In this document: in pieces, positions 12,089 through 23,031 of the stretch
Position numbering within the stretch: the first letter of the stretch is position 1
How the letters are laid out: the number at the start of each line of letters is the position of its first letter
Position numbers and translations under genes: made by a program
Assembly: GCA_000827325.1 (NCBI GenBank)
Contig: KN832875.1
Span: 186,001 to 250,000, forward strand
From: Oidiodendron maius Zn
Taxonomy: Eukaryota; Ascomycota; Leotiomycetes; Myxotrichaceae
Length of the DNA: 64,000 nucleotides
Direction of reading: 5' to 3'
The notes under the pieces: generated by a model
Told to the model about the DNA's origin: nothing
What the model saw: only the letters and a program-made list of their open reading frames with translations
Database searches by the model: none

Positions 12089-14727
12089 ATGCCACGCGCC
12101 AAATGGGAACAACTGCCAGATGACCCCGAGAAGCAGTTAGCCCATATCGAGAAAATTCTCCGCCAATCTTCAAGTAAAAAGGTAGAGCCTGTACTAGAGA
12201 GTTATCTACCGCGTCGGAAGTTACATTTCCGTTCGACGACTTGGTGGGAAGAGGTCGACCTACTATCAATACTCTTTACGCTTGCTGTAGCTATCCAAAC
12301 ACGAGGTGAGCTAGCGGAGGCTCCATGTCGCTCCTGCGAGTCAGATAAGCGCGCTCCATTCCCTAAATGCATACGGTTACCAGGCGAGCAGCTTGGGCGT
12401 TGTGCAAATTGTATCTATCTACGAGCCTTTTGCAGCCACGGAGAACAAGGTATATTATAGCCACACTGTTAACGAAATTTAACACTATACTAATCTGCCT
12501 CTAATATTAAAGCTCGCCAACTAAGCCAGAAAGCTAATCATCATCCGGCCACTGTACTTCCTCAGGAGAAAAGTATTAAAGTCTCGACTAGGCAACTAAA
12601 AAGGAAAAGGGAGGATAAAGATTCCAAAGAGGAGATAGAGGATAGCGCAATTAAAGGAATCTTACAAACCTCAAGCGGAATTAACCGAAATTCTTTAGAT
12701 CAGTATCTCGTTTTAGGAAACTTGACACTCCCTCGGCCACCTCCTGAGCTTAAGGAACGTGCAGAACAGTTGGAGCAAGACCTAAAAGACCTCGATAACC
12801 GGAATATGGACGGTAAGTTATCGTTTGAAACGCCTTCTATCTTTGTTTTGTCGGATTGCTTACAAGTCTCTGGTAGAGCTCCCTAATCGTCCTATTACAG
12901 ACTTGAACGTCTCGTTTCGGAACTTCCAGACTCAGGAACAGGCAGTATGGAAATCTACTCTTCAGAAAGACGTATCACCAGCCCTTCTAGTTAGACCGTC
13001 GGGATCGTTAGATTCGTTACTTGCGAATCGTCTCAACCAACCCTCCTTTACTACAGATCATACTGAGAACGGCGAAACAGCAGACTATTCAAATGGTTGT
13101 ATGGCTATGGTAATGGGTAATGGTTTTAAACCTAGCAACACTTTGCTGTTCGATCATATCCATAGGCGAGAGGAGACCTCAGAGGCAATCGAAGAATATC
13201 ACGAGAAAGTGCTAGAGTGACACGAGAACTTTACAGACAGTATCGCAGACTCAGAAAGCCAAAGTCGAGATTATCTGGGGCCGGAAGGTACAGCAACGCC
13301 TAATACAAACAAATGACTTTGAGGTTCTCCCTCTATGGGGGGAATTTGAAGGAGTTATTCTTATGCTCGCCAATGAAAGGAATTGCCGAAATTCAGATGC
13401 CCAATTTCGTTTCCGGCGAGTAATTCTACTTTCATGTCACCCGCAAAATATGTTCTACCAACGTAAGAACAGCGAAGTGGCAATCAGGCAAGATAAAGTA
13501 ATGATGGCTGCCGCCCGAATGGTCCGTAACTGTGTTCCTTTGGTACAGGACTACTACTCAGAAAAGAAATGGTACAGCTGTGTACCTGCTCGTTTTAAGA
13601 CTGATGAGTTAAGACTCTTGGCGCGAGGACTTGAAACCAAACAACAGGCGCCACCGTTGACCATCCTTAGCAGAGACGAGAATACAAGCAGCCAATCAGA
13701 ATTAACGTCTCCGTGGGACATTTTCTTCTCCAAATACCCCCACAGTAACAATACACTACGGAAGCTGATCCCACCAGCTCTGGATGCCTTGAAGAACTGC
13801 GACCATTCTGACAGCTGGCGACTGCCTCCTGATTTACCAGATCCAGTTCTAGAATGGTTTGAGGGGCAGAAATACATCTTATTTTCTAACGTCTCTATCT
13901 CCAGCTTTTCTGACGTTAGTCACGAACTCAGCCGGATCCTACCAGGATTAGAGCCAAATAAGCCCAAGCTATTGCATGATCTTTTCAAGGAGATACTAAT
14001 CTATCAGCAGAAATCCCTTAAGAATGTCAAAGAGAGGCATCAGGATCTCTGGCATAGCAAATTTGATGGTCGAGAGATCGTCCTTGAGTGCAAACATTGC
14101 AAATTCCCACCAAGGCCAGAGATCAATTCTCGATGGGCCGTTTCAAGACCAGGATGTTACATTCTTCGCCGACTGAGATGTCAGGGACCGGAATGCCGTG
14201 GGCAAAACAGACATGTCCGTCCGGCTGATACGGACCTGTCATATACATGGACAAACCCAATCTCACTTAATTTCTCTAGTCAGCCGATAACGTATTTTGA
14301 CGTTGGGATCTATACGCGTCAGCAAAGCATAGCCATCGATAACGTACCTACTGCAATGAAGTGTTGGTGTATCCGTTGCAAGGAACAGACAGAATTGCCT
14401 GATGGAAGCAACACTTACACCGATAGGCAACCGAGGTGGACCACCAGCACTCCTTCATTTTATGTAGCGCGAGACAAAGAATGCGCGAGTTGCTGAAGAG
14501 ACCTGCGGCATGGTTTGGGAAGCCGTATGTACAGACGCTTTATTCCAATCGATAGCGCTATTCCATCTATAAGCCAACACGTGCTAAAAAACTTCCACAA
14601 GACTTATGATGCCTTTGGATTGGAAACAAGACGGATTTTACTTGGGAAAGTATTGCCAAGTAGCAGAGACTGGAATAGGGCCGCAGAGGATACGATTGTC
14701 AAGGATATTGCCAGGGGGGATGTCTAA
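12089..14727 (+). pseudogene. DUF3716-type cysteine-motif locus, apparently decaying
   Basis: The first three exons read cleanly: 12089-12449, 12513-12812 and 12901 onward (introns of 63 and 88 nt). Exon 1 ends in a cysteine cluster, CRSC then FPKC then CANC with a later Cys, which I recognise as the DUF3716 type found in many filamentous fungi. Exon 2 is basic and charged. Exon 3 reads in one frame to a TGA at 13218-13220, while clearly coding sequence continues in another frame from about 13217 to a TGA at 14494-14496 and then on in the same frame to 14727. This second part has CKHC and a later CWCIRC, so more metal sites are likely. Either an unusually short intron and a true stop are present, or an indel and a nonsense change have broken the gene. 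Function unknown. No chromatin or nuclease domain was seen. Confidence 0.55.
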
Positions 14728-14977
14728 TTAGGTATGGTGGATACTAGGCGGTAAGGATATGCGAACCAGTACGGTCCCACAGATTCCGCAGCGTTGCGTA
14801 TCATTTGATACGTGACTACTTTAACAATGACTAAGATAGAAATATAAATACTTCAAAATAATAATAAGGTGTCGAATGCCAGGATGGAGTGAACATGGAA
14901 CGGATTTGCCGATCAGCACGTGATCTGTCTGATTTCATTACGTATATATTAATATAAAAAACTACATTCTAACAGTA

Positions 14978-15057
14978 GCTTCGATGGTCTAATGGTTAGG
15001 ATTCCACACTTCCATAAGTGTCATGTGGAGGTCCGTGTTCAATTCACGGTCGATGCA
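14978..15057 (+). tRNA. Probable tRNA-Gly(TCC) with an 8-nt intron
   Basis: An 80-nt cloverleaf can be drawn: acceptor GCTTCGA with TCGATGC (one T-T mismatch), D-arm GTCT with GGAT around AATGGTTA, anticodon stem CCACA (15004-15008) with TGTGG (15024-15028), and T-arm CCGTG-TTCAATT-CACGG. The anticodon loop is 15 nt, so an intron of about 8 nt (15015-15022) after position 37 is required. Anticodon TCC is at 15011-15013, preceded by T and followed by A as expected. B-box-like GGTTCAATTC-type sequence is present in the T-arm. A long T-run follows. Reading CCA (Trp) by shifting one base fits less well, since position 37 would be T. Confidence 0.75.
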
Positions 15058-15059
15058 CA

Positions 15060-15080
15060 TTTTTTTTTATACTTTTTTTT
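15060..15080 (+). terminator. Pol III terminator after the tRNA gene
   Basis: Two runs of eight or more T, separated by ATAC, start within 3 nt of the discriminator base, as needed for RNA polymerase III release. Confidence 0.75.
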
Positions 15081-15201
15081 AACTGTTCTTTACATTCTAA
15101 GTGAATTTTTAGTGCCTTAAACAAACTACTCATATCACATAAGAGCTAACTACTTTGTCAATATCGCTTACAAATTTCATACTTAGTAATCCCTCGTCTG
15201 T

Positions 15202-15433
15202 CGCAAACTGCCTCCGCTAGTAGGGGTAAGCGATCCAATAATACATCGTAATTTGACGGTCAAATTGATCATAACTCTTATAATACACCGAGATTGTTCT
15301 CAAGTGTCTGCGTGTAGACAGTGTAGGACCTAAATAGGGGAAAGGTGTGCATAATACTTATTGTGCATTTTGCTAAGCGAACAAGTTAGACGAGCGTATC
15401 TTCTGTAATCCCTACTAGCGGAGGCCGTTTGCG
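15202..15433. repeat. MITE-like inverted repeat pair
   Basis: A 24-bp arm at 15202-15225 (starts CGCAAAC, ends AGTAGGG) is repeated in inverse orientation at 15410-15433 with one mismatch. The arms enclose about 184 bp of AT-rich DNA with no reading frame. A weak extension of the similarity outside the arms (GTCTGT versus GTCGGTT) suggests slightly longer ends. I could not find a target-site duplication, so class is open; a fold-back or MITE is likeliest. Confidence 0.6.
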
Positions 15434-16930
15434 AACCGACCTTTCATCTTGTACTCTCCCGATTTGTGGAGCGTATAAACGTGATTAACTACCACCAAAT
15501 TAGATTACCCAACTATCAGTTTTCAAGTGACCGCCAATGGTCCTTCAACAGCACCATCCCAATGGCAAATTGGTTCTAAGTTTTGCGGTATGCTTTTTGG
15601 TTGCTAGTATTCTGCACTATCCAGCAAGGTCCCTAGTGTTATGTCGGTCGCAGACCCGCTCAGTGCATAGAAAGTAACTGTCATGGTAAGAATCACCTGC
15701 GGGTAAGACAGCTCTTGAGCTGCGTAGAACATCGTACTTGGATCGTCCCTGGAGACCTGTTAGAGAAAGCGGCGTTGATCTCTTTCCACAAGCATCCACT
15801 CTTCTTCATATCAACCCTCATCATCGCATGCTTCCATTGGTACACTGAGAAGCTTTGACATACAAGGCAATTTGAACTCAAGATATGCGTTTGAGAAAGC
15901 CTTGGAAGGGCCACTCATGACCTTGGCAGTAAGGGGTATTGTTGAACTTTTAGGCTTCTTAATCGCGAAAAAGAGCTTCAAAGAGAGTTCCTTGCTTTCT
16001 CATTTTGCTAGTTACCCGCTTAGACCTCTTGCACCCGCTACTCTTCCCTCTTCCTTGCCGACATTAAACGGTTCTATTCAACTCGGTGCTGGATCATACT
16101 CCAGCGGGTGCGGATTGCGGGTGGAGTTCTGGTTGGGAACTTCTGGAAGATCCGCTTCCAAGGCTTCCCCTCCTCCTTATACACCTGCAAGCGTTGCTCG
16201 TCTATCTCGCAGTGTATATAACCTCTTTAACAATGGACAGGTCGTTGTCCTTGTCAATGTTGGGAATGGGTATCCCAGCCGTTAGTCATATCGCTTCTAC
16301 AAGGCGATTAGACCTCATACACACCTTCTATTCTCGACTCATCATGTCCGCCTCTATCGGTATGCTCAGCCACTAGTGGTTGTCGCGAATCTATCATTGA
16401 AGCGCTTGATTTGAGAGCGGCATCACCGTTCTTGGTGGTCCTGTTTCCAGATTTGGTGCTCGTGGAGCGTTGGGTAGTGGGTTTATAGACATAAGATATT
16501 GGATCGAAAAGTATTTTAAACAGAAGGGAAAAAAAACTGTGACGCACTTAAAAAGCTCTTGGAAGATTTGATTTTGGAAAAAGAGGGGCTAGACGCAAAG
16601 TTAGAGAAAGTTAATTGAGGCCCATGATCGCAAGATCAATTGTATAGTCTTGATGTATTTATGTAATATTCCTCTAGTACAGAACGTTTGTGGTCCTAGG
16701 TCCTCTTACGTTCCTCAGTCCTCTAGTTCTAACACCTTGGCAAGGATACCCTTTGAATCGGAACAAAGAACACCTAAGATCACGTCAATGATCACGTACA
16801 TCTCTACCCACGTTAGGTTGATTCCCAGGCAAGACCTTAGACGGCGAGAAAATGTCACTAGATGGCGCCGCAGCTCATCTCTGTTGAGCCACCTCTCTGG
16901 CTTGAACGTTTTAGGTTTCGGGAATGTCCA
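15434..16930. other. Accessory intergenic region with a possible SANT/Myb relic
   Basis: No intact gene is visible. On the minus strand at about 15712-15840 a short segment reads WKEINAAFSNRSPGTIQVR followed by STQLK, which resembles the last two helices of a fungal SANT/Myb repeat (Trp, then RS-GT-QVR and a final KLK-like end). It has no intact context: upstream frames are interrupted and the first conserved Trp was not found. Between 15900 and 16600 nothing else is recognisable. This could be a fragment of a lineage-specific gene destroyed near the mobile elements. Confidence 0.25.
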
Positions 16931-18502
16931 TCACCCCAAAAACCGCCTCAGATTCCCGCCAATGTGCTCCAAATCTAACAAGAAACTATCATGTCCAAAG
17001 AGACTAACATCTTCTCCAAGCTCAACATGTGTTACAGTATCATTTCCGGCCTTTCTCAGCGTCTCCGCAATCTCTCTTTGCTGCCATGCTGGGAACAGGA
17101 TATCGCTGGCAACGCCCATCACTAGCGTTGGATGGCTAGCCAAAACTTTCAATCCATTTACCAAGTCTTGAGGTGGGCCAGAACTCTGGGTCATTGAGGT
17201 ATCGGAATCCGCAGGGGGATTGGCATCTGGCTGCTCCTTATAAGGCGAGTCAGGAAGCGTGAGGCTGCATGATGCTTCTCCTGGACTCTCGCGAGCTTTG
17301 GATTTCAGTAGTTGTCGCCGTGCAGCTCGACGTTCGACAGTCGCTGCTTGATTGGCTGCGCCTAGATCAAAGAGATCCATTGCTTTGCTGACATAGAGTA
17401 GACTATTGGCATCATACTCTAAACAAAACTTTTCACCTGCGTGGTCTAGGTAGGTTTCGATGAGGAAATCGGGACAGAGAGCAGGTTGCTTGCTCGGATC
17501 GGCACGTCGTCGACCAAACCTTTGCTCCCACTCAGGCCCGGAGCGATATGTAACTGTTGCAATTTCTCGTGCTAGTTTCATTCCAGCATGAGGAGGAATA
17601 CTGTCGTAGTAAAAGCCACGGTTCCATTTCGGATCCATCATCAAGACCTGGCGTTGTGTATGGCGCATTGCTATGCTGTATGGGTGACTCCGGGCGCAAC
17701 CTGAGATACTGACAATTCGACCAACTCGCTCTGGGAAGAGTACACCAGCTGCCAAAGATTGCATACCACCCATACTGGATCCTACACTAGCATATAGCTT
17801 CTTGATTCCGAGACCATCCAAGAGTCGAAACTGTGCCCGTACCATATCCTCTATCGTAAGAATTGGAAACCTCGTGGCGTATCTCTTCCCATCTGCCGGA
17901 TCAATGCTGCTTGGTCCAGTTGACCCATAGCAACCGCCAACGACGTTGGTGCAGATTATGTGATACTTATTAGTATCTAGACATCCTCCGGGTCCAATAA
18001 ACTTCTCCCACCAGCCTGGTTTTGTATTATTCACCGTAGAATGGGCATGTGATGATGCAGAAAGGCCGGTGTGAAGGAGAATGGCATTTGATTTATCCGC
18101 GTTGATTTCTCCCCACGTCTCATATGCGATGTCAAACTCTGATAACACTCCTCCCCAGTCGAGCAGCAAAGGTTCTTCACAGCGGTACTTCAACGTGACT
18201 CCACTGGTATAAGAAGGCTCCGGACCGCTAGAGAGAGACCGCGCCTCTAGAGTCGCCGATTTCGATTCAATGGCATCCAGACAGGGAAATACCATTGCTG
18301 GATTCGAAGCCTCCGCTTTGCCAGCGGCAGCAGACTTCCGCCTGCCGTTGGTATGGAGTTGCCTCGTGGCAGCATTGCGTGAACCGCTTGAATGAAAAAC
18401 TGATGTCTGAGTTTCAACGCACTGCCGAATTCGGGCGGGCTGCAAGTATCTCGGCTTCGCCACTATTCGTACAACTGCAGCTATGCCCTTGGCAGAGTTC
18501 AT
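16931..18502 (-). CDS. cysA: Mitochondrial serine O-acetyltransferase-type MetX-family acyltransferase
   Basis: A 523-residue alpha/beta-hydrolase acyltransferase without introns. The nucleophile is in GSSMGG (Ser about 243); the Asp in [12 protein letters not shown] and the His in [10 protein letters not shown] complete the triad. The N-terminal ~60 residues are Arg/Ala/Ser-rich with almost no acid, a good mitochondrial presequence. It belongs to the homoserine O-acetyltransferase (Met2/MetX) fold, but the presequence, [31 protein letters not shown] and the Arg/Ala-rich insertion match the fungal CysA/Cys2 group, which acylates serine for cysteine synthesis. I therefore prefer CysA to Met2; substrate is inferred, and a serine O-succinyltransferase reading is possible. 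It is divergent from an inositol polyphosphate kinase over 437 bp. Confidence 0.8.
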   Translation of the reverse strand: MNSAKGIAAVVRIVAKPRYLQPARIRQCVETQTSVFHSSGSRNAATRQLHTNGRRKSAAAGKAEASNPAMVFPCLDAIESKSATLEARSLSSGPEPSYTSGVTLKYRCEEPLLLDWGGVLSEFDIAYETWGEINADKSNAILLHTGLSASSHAHSTVNNTKPGWWEKFIGPGGCLDTNKYHIICTNVVGGCYGSTGPSSIDPADGKRYATRFPILTIEDMVRAQFRLLDGLGIKKLYASVGSSMGGMQSLAAGVLFPERVGRIVSISGCARSHPYSIAMRHTQRQVLMMDPKWNRGFYYDSIPPHAGMKLAREIATVTYRSGPEWEQRFGRRRADPSKQPALCPDFLIETYLDHAGEKFCLEYDANSLLYVSKAMDLFDLGAANQAATVERRAARRQLLKSKARESPGEASCSLTLPDSPYKEQPDANPPADSDTSMTQSSGPPQDLVNGLKVLASHPTLVMGVASDILFPAWQQREIAETLRKAGNDTVTHVELGEDVSLFGHDSFLLDLEHIGGNLRRFLG

Positions 18503-18939
18503 GATCGCTGGTCCGAGTCGAAGAGACTCCTCTCCACTCAGTATCTACGCATACAGCACCTGTCGTAAGTAGATGGAGGGGTGAAGCAGTATAATGGGTG
18601 TGAAATGCCCAATTAGTAAGGCGTGCTAACACGTGATTGTATAGCCATATGCGGTTTAGCGTGCCACAGCCTCTCAGCCTCGCGCTAAACATTTAAGCCT
18701 ATGAGCTTTGTCTTCGGCTTCCAGCACGAACAAACCAACCTGCACATCCACTGACCGCCTGGGGAACTAACCTGCAGCCAAGTGGTGAGCGACGACGTGG
18801 TTGCTCTAAGCCCCAAATCCACCATCGTGTCTCTGCACGAGCGCTGCCGCAGTATTTAGCCTCGTCTCTCTTCTGCGCACATTCCTTTCACCATGATCGA
18901 GTTGTAGCACGCATGCATCTGTCGAATTCGCGATCCACA
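18503..18939. promoter_or_regulatory. Divergent promoter of cysA and inositol polyphosphate kinase
   Basis: Contains CACGTG at 18630-18635, the core of bHLH (Cbf1-type) sites that in yeast act at sulfur genes. The link to cysA control is inference. It is the only full E-box I noted in this interval. Confidence 0.35.
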
Positions 18940-20050
18940 ATGACAAGACCGCTGCCGTCGCGCGCAGACCTGGTCGAGTACAACCATGCCGTAGCAGGGC
19001 AGTGAGTTTGCGCCGCGGCCAATACTACCAAGAGGCTATGACTGATAAGTCGACAGTGACGGTACCCTGTGCGACATCGACGGCGAGCTCTTCATCAAAC
19101 CATGCACGCCCGCCGAGATTGCCTTCTATGAGGAATCCGTGGCGTCACACCCCGAGTTCGCAGAGTACATGCCAACCTTTCTGGGGACTTTGATACTTGA
19201 TGAGCAGCAGAGCGCAAGCCTGGAGGAACAAGGTGCTGCCCTACTTGCCACGCACACCGCGGGACATCTCCAGGAGACCGAGGTACCTGTGGCGAAACAT
19301 ACCGTCCCGGAAGTTGTCGTCCCGATCAAGACGACAAAGAAGATCGTCACGGACTTGGCCGTTGTTCTCGAGAACGCCGCACACGGATATGTGAAGCCAA
19401 ACATATTAGATGTTAAACTGGGCGTGCGATTATGGGCGGACGATGCTCCAATGGAGAAGCAGATAAGATTTGACAAGGTTACAGAAGAGACTACGCATAA
19501 AGATCTGGGGTTCAGGATAGCGGGAATGCGGGTCTGGCACGGCCCCGGCGCGAAGGGACAAGATATAGACGGGGAAGGGTTCAAGATATACGACAGGAAT
19601 TACGGCCGCTATTCCGTTCAAAAGGAAAACGTTCACGAAGCATTCCAAAAGTTTATTTTTGTAGAGTCGGCTGGTATCGACGATGAACTGGGACAGTTGG
19701 TCGCGCAAGCATTTCTCACAGAGGTCGAACGGATTCAAGAAATTCTAGAGGGGCAAGAAAGCCAAATGTTCTCGGCGAGCCTGCTCTTCGTGTTTGAAGG
19801 CGACGGCATCGCTCTGAGGGCGGCTCTCGAAGAGGCCAGTAAGCCTCCTCCTACATTGACAAATGGAAATCAACATCCTGGGGATGAGAGCGAGGACGAT
19901 GAGGACGAGCCTATTGGCCCTAAGATATACACGGTGAAGGTGATCGACTTTGCTCATGCCCAGTGGACACCCGGGCGAGGCTCAGATGAAAATTCCCTGG
20001 TTGGCGTTCGGAGCGTGGCGAAGATCCTTCGAGATCTTGGACGGGTATGA
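18940..20050 (+). CDS. Inositol polyphosphate (multi)kinase, two exons
   Basis: Phosphorylates inositol phosphates made from phospholipase C products (Arg82/IPMK family), feeding IP6 and pyrophosphate signalling. Exons 18940-19001 and 19057-20050 (55-nt intron, phase 2) give 351 residues. The catalytic signature PNILDVKLG (PxxxDxKxG) is present near residue 110, followed by KDLGFRIAGMRVW, then SASLLFVFEG and the metal-binding VIDFAHAQW near the C-terminus. An acidic spacer (DESEDDEDE) precedes the last motif. The start at 18940 (MTRPLPSRADLVEYNHAVAGHDG) places the conserved Gly-His-Asp-Gly across the splice. Family is secure; whether it is an Arg82-type multikinase or another member needs alignment. 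Nuclear and cytosolic roles are known for yeast Arg82. Confidence 0.88.
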
Positions 20051-20867
20051 TTTTGAATTGCATGAGCCTGTACTGGAGGGGCTTAGCCATAGGATATGTA
20101 CCGCTATGCGCTAGATACCAAGGACATATGGAGGTTGCAGTGCAGCCTTTTTGCACTCATTGACTTACATCCAACGGGAGGAGATGAGCATTTTCACCCA
20201 TAGACTAAAGATATCTCACATTAGACAAGTTTCCAATGTCCTATATACATCTAGGGCAAATCTATGGGGTGCTCTATCCACTCGCACATTCCACCTTGGC
20301 GACAACGAGCTTAAGATTTCGGCTGTACCCAGGATGCAAGATGCCGGATCTGTAGTTTTAGTCTTTTGCAAGACGTATGGAATTGCCACACGTTGTCTCC
20401 GTTATCGCTGAACTAATATAGGCGTTGGTTGTCGGGCGTAGATTGTGCCACCTTCAGGCCGCATGTGCTAGTGGACGGGCGTCGTGTGACTCGCGTGTCT
20501 GCACCTGTGGCTGCGAGAGCCCGCGTACAAGTCATGTCATATCCTACTAAAAGTTTAATCACACATTAATTGGCATCTCTTCTTGCATTCTACTAATTTG
20601 CACTTTGTCATCTCCCTATGGACCAAGCTATCGCAGCTCTCAAAAGCATTGTAGTGACAACTATCTTCAAATTTTAGACCTCGTCGAGGTACCAAATATT
20701 TTATGGGCTTAACATTGAGTTAGCTATGTCAATGCTGTTTACCAGTAGGACAGCAGCCAATGTTCCGCTTATAACTCCCTACTACCTCGGAGTAAGTTGT
20801 GAGCTAGTTCATGCAAGAAGCTATCAACACAAGCAATTTTCTTGCCTAAATCAGTCGCCTTAATTGC
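20051..20867. other. Convergent intergenic region
   Basis: About 820 bp between the 3' ends of the inositol kinase and pantothenate kinase genes. No frame here has a family motif I recognise; only short spurious frames are present. Confidence 0.35.
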
Positions 20868-22373
20868 TCAGCCCATGTACTCCGCCCCGGCTCTAGCCTC
20901 CGTTCCCAAGGCAGCACTTTCTTCGAAGCTGCCCCGCCTTCCCCAGTTCCTGGGCTGCCTCTTAAGAAAGGCTCCCACCGCACCGAGATAGCCTTCATGC
21001 CTCAGGAAATAAGCTTTCTTCTCTCCTCCACTCCAGAACTTAATGGCGTAACTGAGAGTATTCATAGTCTGTCGATGGCCCCTAATGAAACTGCCTCCAA
21101 AGTAGATGGTTGAGAGCGAGTGCTTCTCAGATTGTAGATAGGCAATCTGCCCGATATTATTCGAGATGGCGTATAATAGAGATCGAGATATATCTGAGGA
21201 TGTGAAGGCAGCTGAAGAAGATTCTGGCCCAGAGGACGTCTCATCGAGTGGAATGGAAAGCGTAGATGGTGCAGCTGCAGTATCGTTTTCAGAACTGGCG
21301 CCTTCTCCTGCTTCTCCCTCTTCTTCTCGCTTCATGCGGAATACCTTACCAAAAGAGCTAGCAATCGTGCTACTCTTTAGCCCAATCTTTCCATAGTCCG
21401 TGCCGTATATATCACCAACTAGCATGTCCACCTTCGCATTGTCACCTCGCTCAGCCATGCCAAGCATTTCGTCGAATGTCTTTGCACCAGTCAAGAGGGA
21501 GAGGAGGCCCCATAGCGTTCCTCCACCCAGGGATGTACCTCCAACTCTTTGGTATTCCCTTGGCCCAGATACTTTGATCATGCTGACGCCGGAACCAATG
21601 TTCACCAGCAGATAGGGGTATATATCCGACCGAGGGTCCTCAAAATGCATTGGATCGGTTTCACTGTAGGTGAACACCTCACGCGGAATTTCCGTGATGA
21701 AGAAATCCAGTCCTAATAATTGTGTTAGTCATTGTTCCGCAATCGATAGAACCGAGTATACCAATAATTAAACACTCCATCTCATCCTCCCTCAACACAT
21801 CAACACCAAGGGCATCCCTGATCTTATCATAGAACTTGTACGCCCCTCCCCCTGTCGCCATAACACATAATTCTCCAGGCTTTGACCCATTGAGCTTCTG
21901 CTGCTTGATCTTAAGCTGCTTCATAAACTTGACGCAGTCGTCTATGCGATCGGTCTCGAAGTTTATGAAGTTGAGTCGCCCGCCTGGCTCTCTCGAGTGA
22001 GGCTCGCGGGAGAAGAACACCAATTTAGCCAATGTCCCTCCAATCTTCACAGTATCATTAGTACGTTTAAGAATAAAGTTGAGGCAGTCGCGCCTACATC
22101 TACAGCAATATGACTAACCACAGCCGTGTGGAATGGCAGCCGGATGTCCTTTGTGTCATAAGTAGCACCATTCACGGCCGTGCCAGGCGGTGATCCGGAT
22201 TCCTGATCAACGATGAAGGCCCCCTTCACATTAATCTTCACCGAGCCCGGGTGAATGATCGTACTGTCGATTTCCGCCGTGTTCGTTCGCATGCGGAGGG
22301 GCCTTGTGCTCGTTGCTGGCGCCTCGCGGCTCTCCTCGGCAGGTCGTCCGCCCTGCTGCGTATCCGCAGACAT
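20868..22373 (-). CDS. Pantothenate kinase, three exons
   Basis: ATP-dependent phosphorylation of pantothenate, the first step of coenzyme A synthesis. Exons 22373-22098, 22044-21762 and 21712-20868 (introns 53 and 49 nt) give 467 residues. Marks of the eukaryotic type-II enzyme: the ATP loop IAVDIGGTLAKLVFF rebuilt exactly across intron 1, CVMATGGGAYKF, GLDFFITEIPREVFTY rebuilt across intron 2, NIGSGVSMIKV, GGTSLGGGTLWGL, DIYGTDYGKIGLK and IYFGGSFIRGH. Compared with yeast Cab1 there is a Ser/Glu-rich insertion of about 45 residues after FGKVFRMK. The N-terminal ~60 residues are a variable leader. The C-terminus (GRRGSFEESAALG) may hold a basophilic phosphosite. Confident on function. Confidence 0.92.
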
Positions 22374-23031
22374 TGCGAAGGGAGTGAAGGCGCTTGAGCC
22401 AAAGGAAATGGCGCTCAGGAAGGCATGAAGAGAGTTTATGAGTCGATGTCGGGGTAATTATGGCACTCGAATTACGCCCGGCTTGTTTTTCTGCTGGTTA
22501 CCGAAGAAGGGGCATTGCTTATCGATAAGAACTGCCCTGATCCGGTTCACCGAGGTACTTCGCATTTTCGGGAATACGGAGGGGAATGATTACTTACGAT
22601 GGCTGGGGGTGGATCTAGATGAATACTTCTGCCAAGGGAAGCGTTACGTACAAAGTTACTGAAGTACTGCAGATCAGGTGTCAGCGCTTTGCTGAGACCG
22701 TTTTACCCCGCTAGCTGTTGGAGGGGTCGTTTCGTGTGTGTGTGCAGGCGCTTAGATACATTGAAGGGATCTGATATACGAGATTGTTTCGAAACACGGC
22801 GCTTCAGGTCACGCGATACAGTAGGGAAGACACGTGAGGAGCAGGAAGCGGAAAGAAATCCCTGGAATTGAAAGTATTTGTTATTTATCCCATAACCAAT
22901 TCATCAAATTACCATTTAGAGAGCTTATGAGCCAATAATGCCGTAAACTTTCCTATAATTTGGGTAGCCCCATACCCGTTTAACCCAAGAACCCGGAGTG
23001 CGGAATTAAACCAAGCTTATATCACATTCTC
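22374..23031. other. Intergenic: pantothenate kinase upstream region
   Basis: Nearly 660 bp with no recognised gene. It must contain the pantothenate kinase promoter and the 3' untranslated region of the DUF3455 gene, both on the minus strand. Confidence 0.3.

Noticed and set aside
16931-18502. MET2 as the name of the acyltransferase
   Set aside because: The fold is shared, but the presequence and CysA-type blocks favour serine acylation; MET2 kept only as an alternative.
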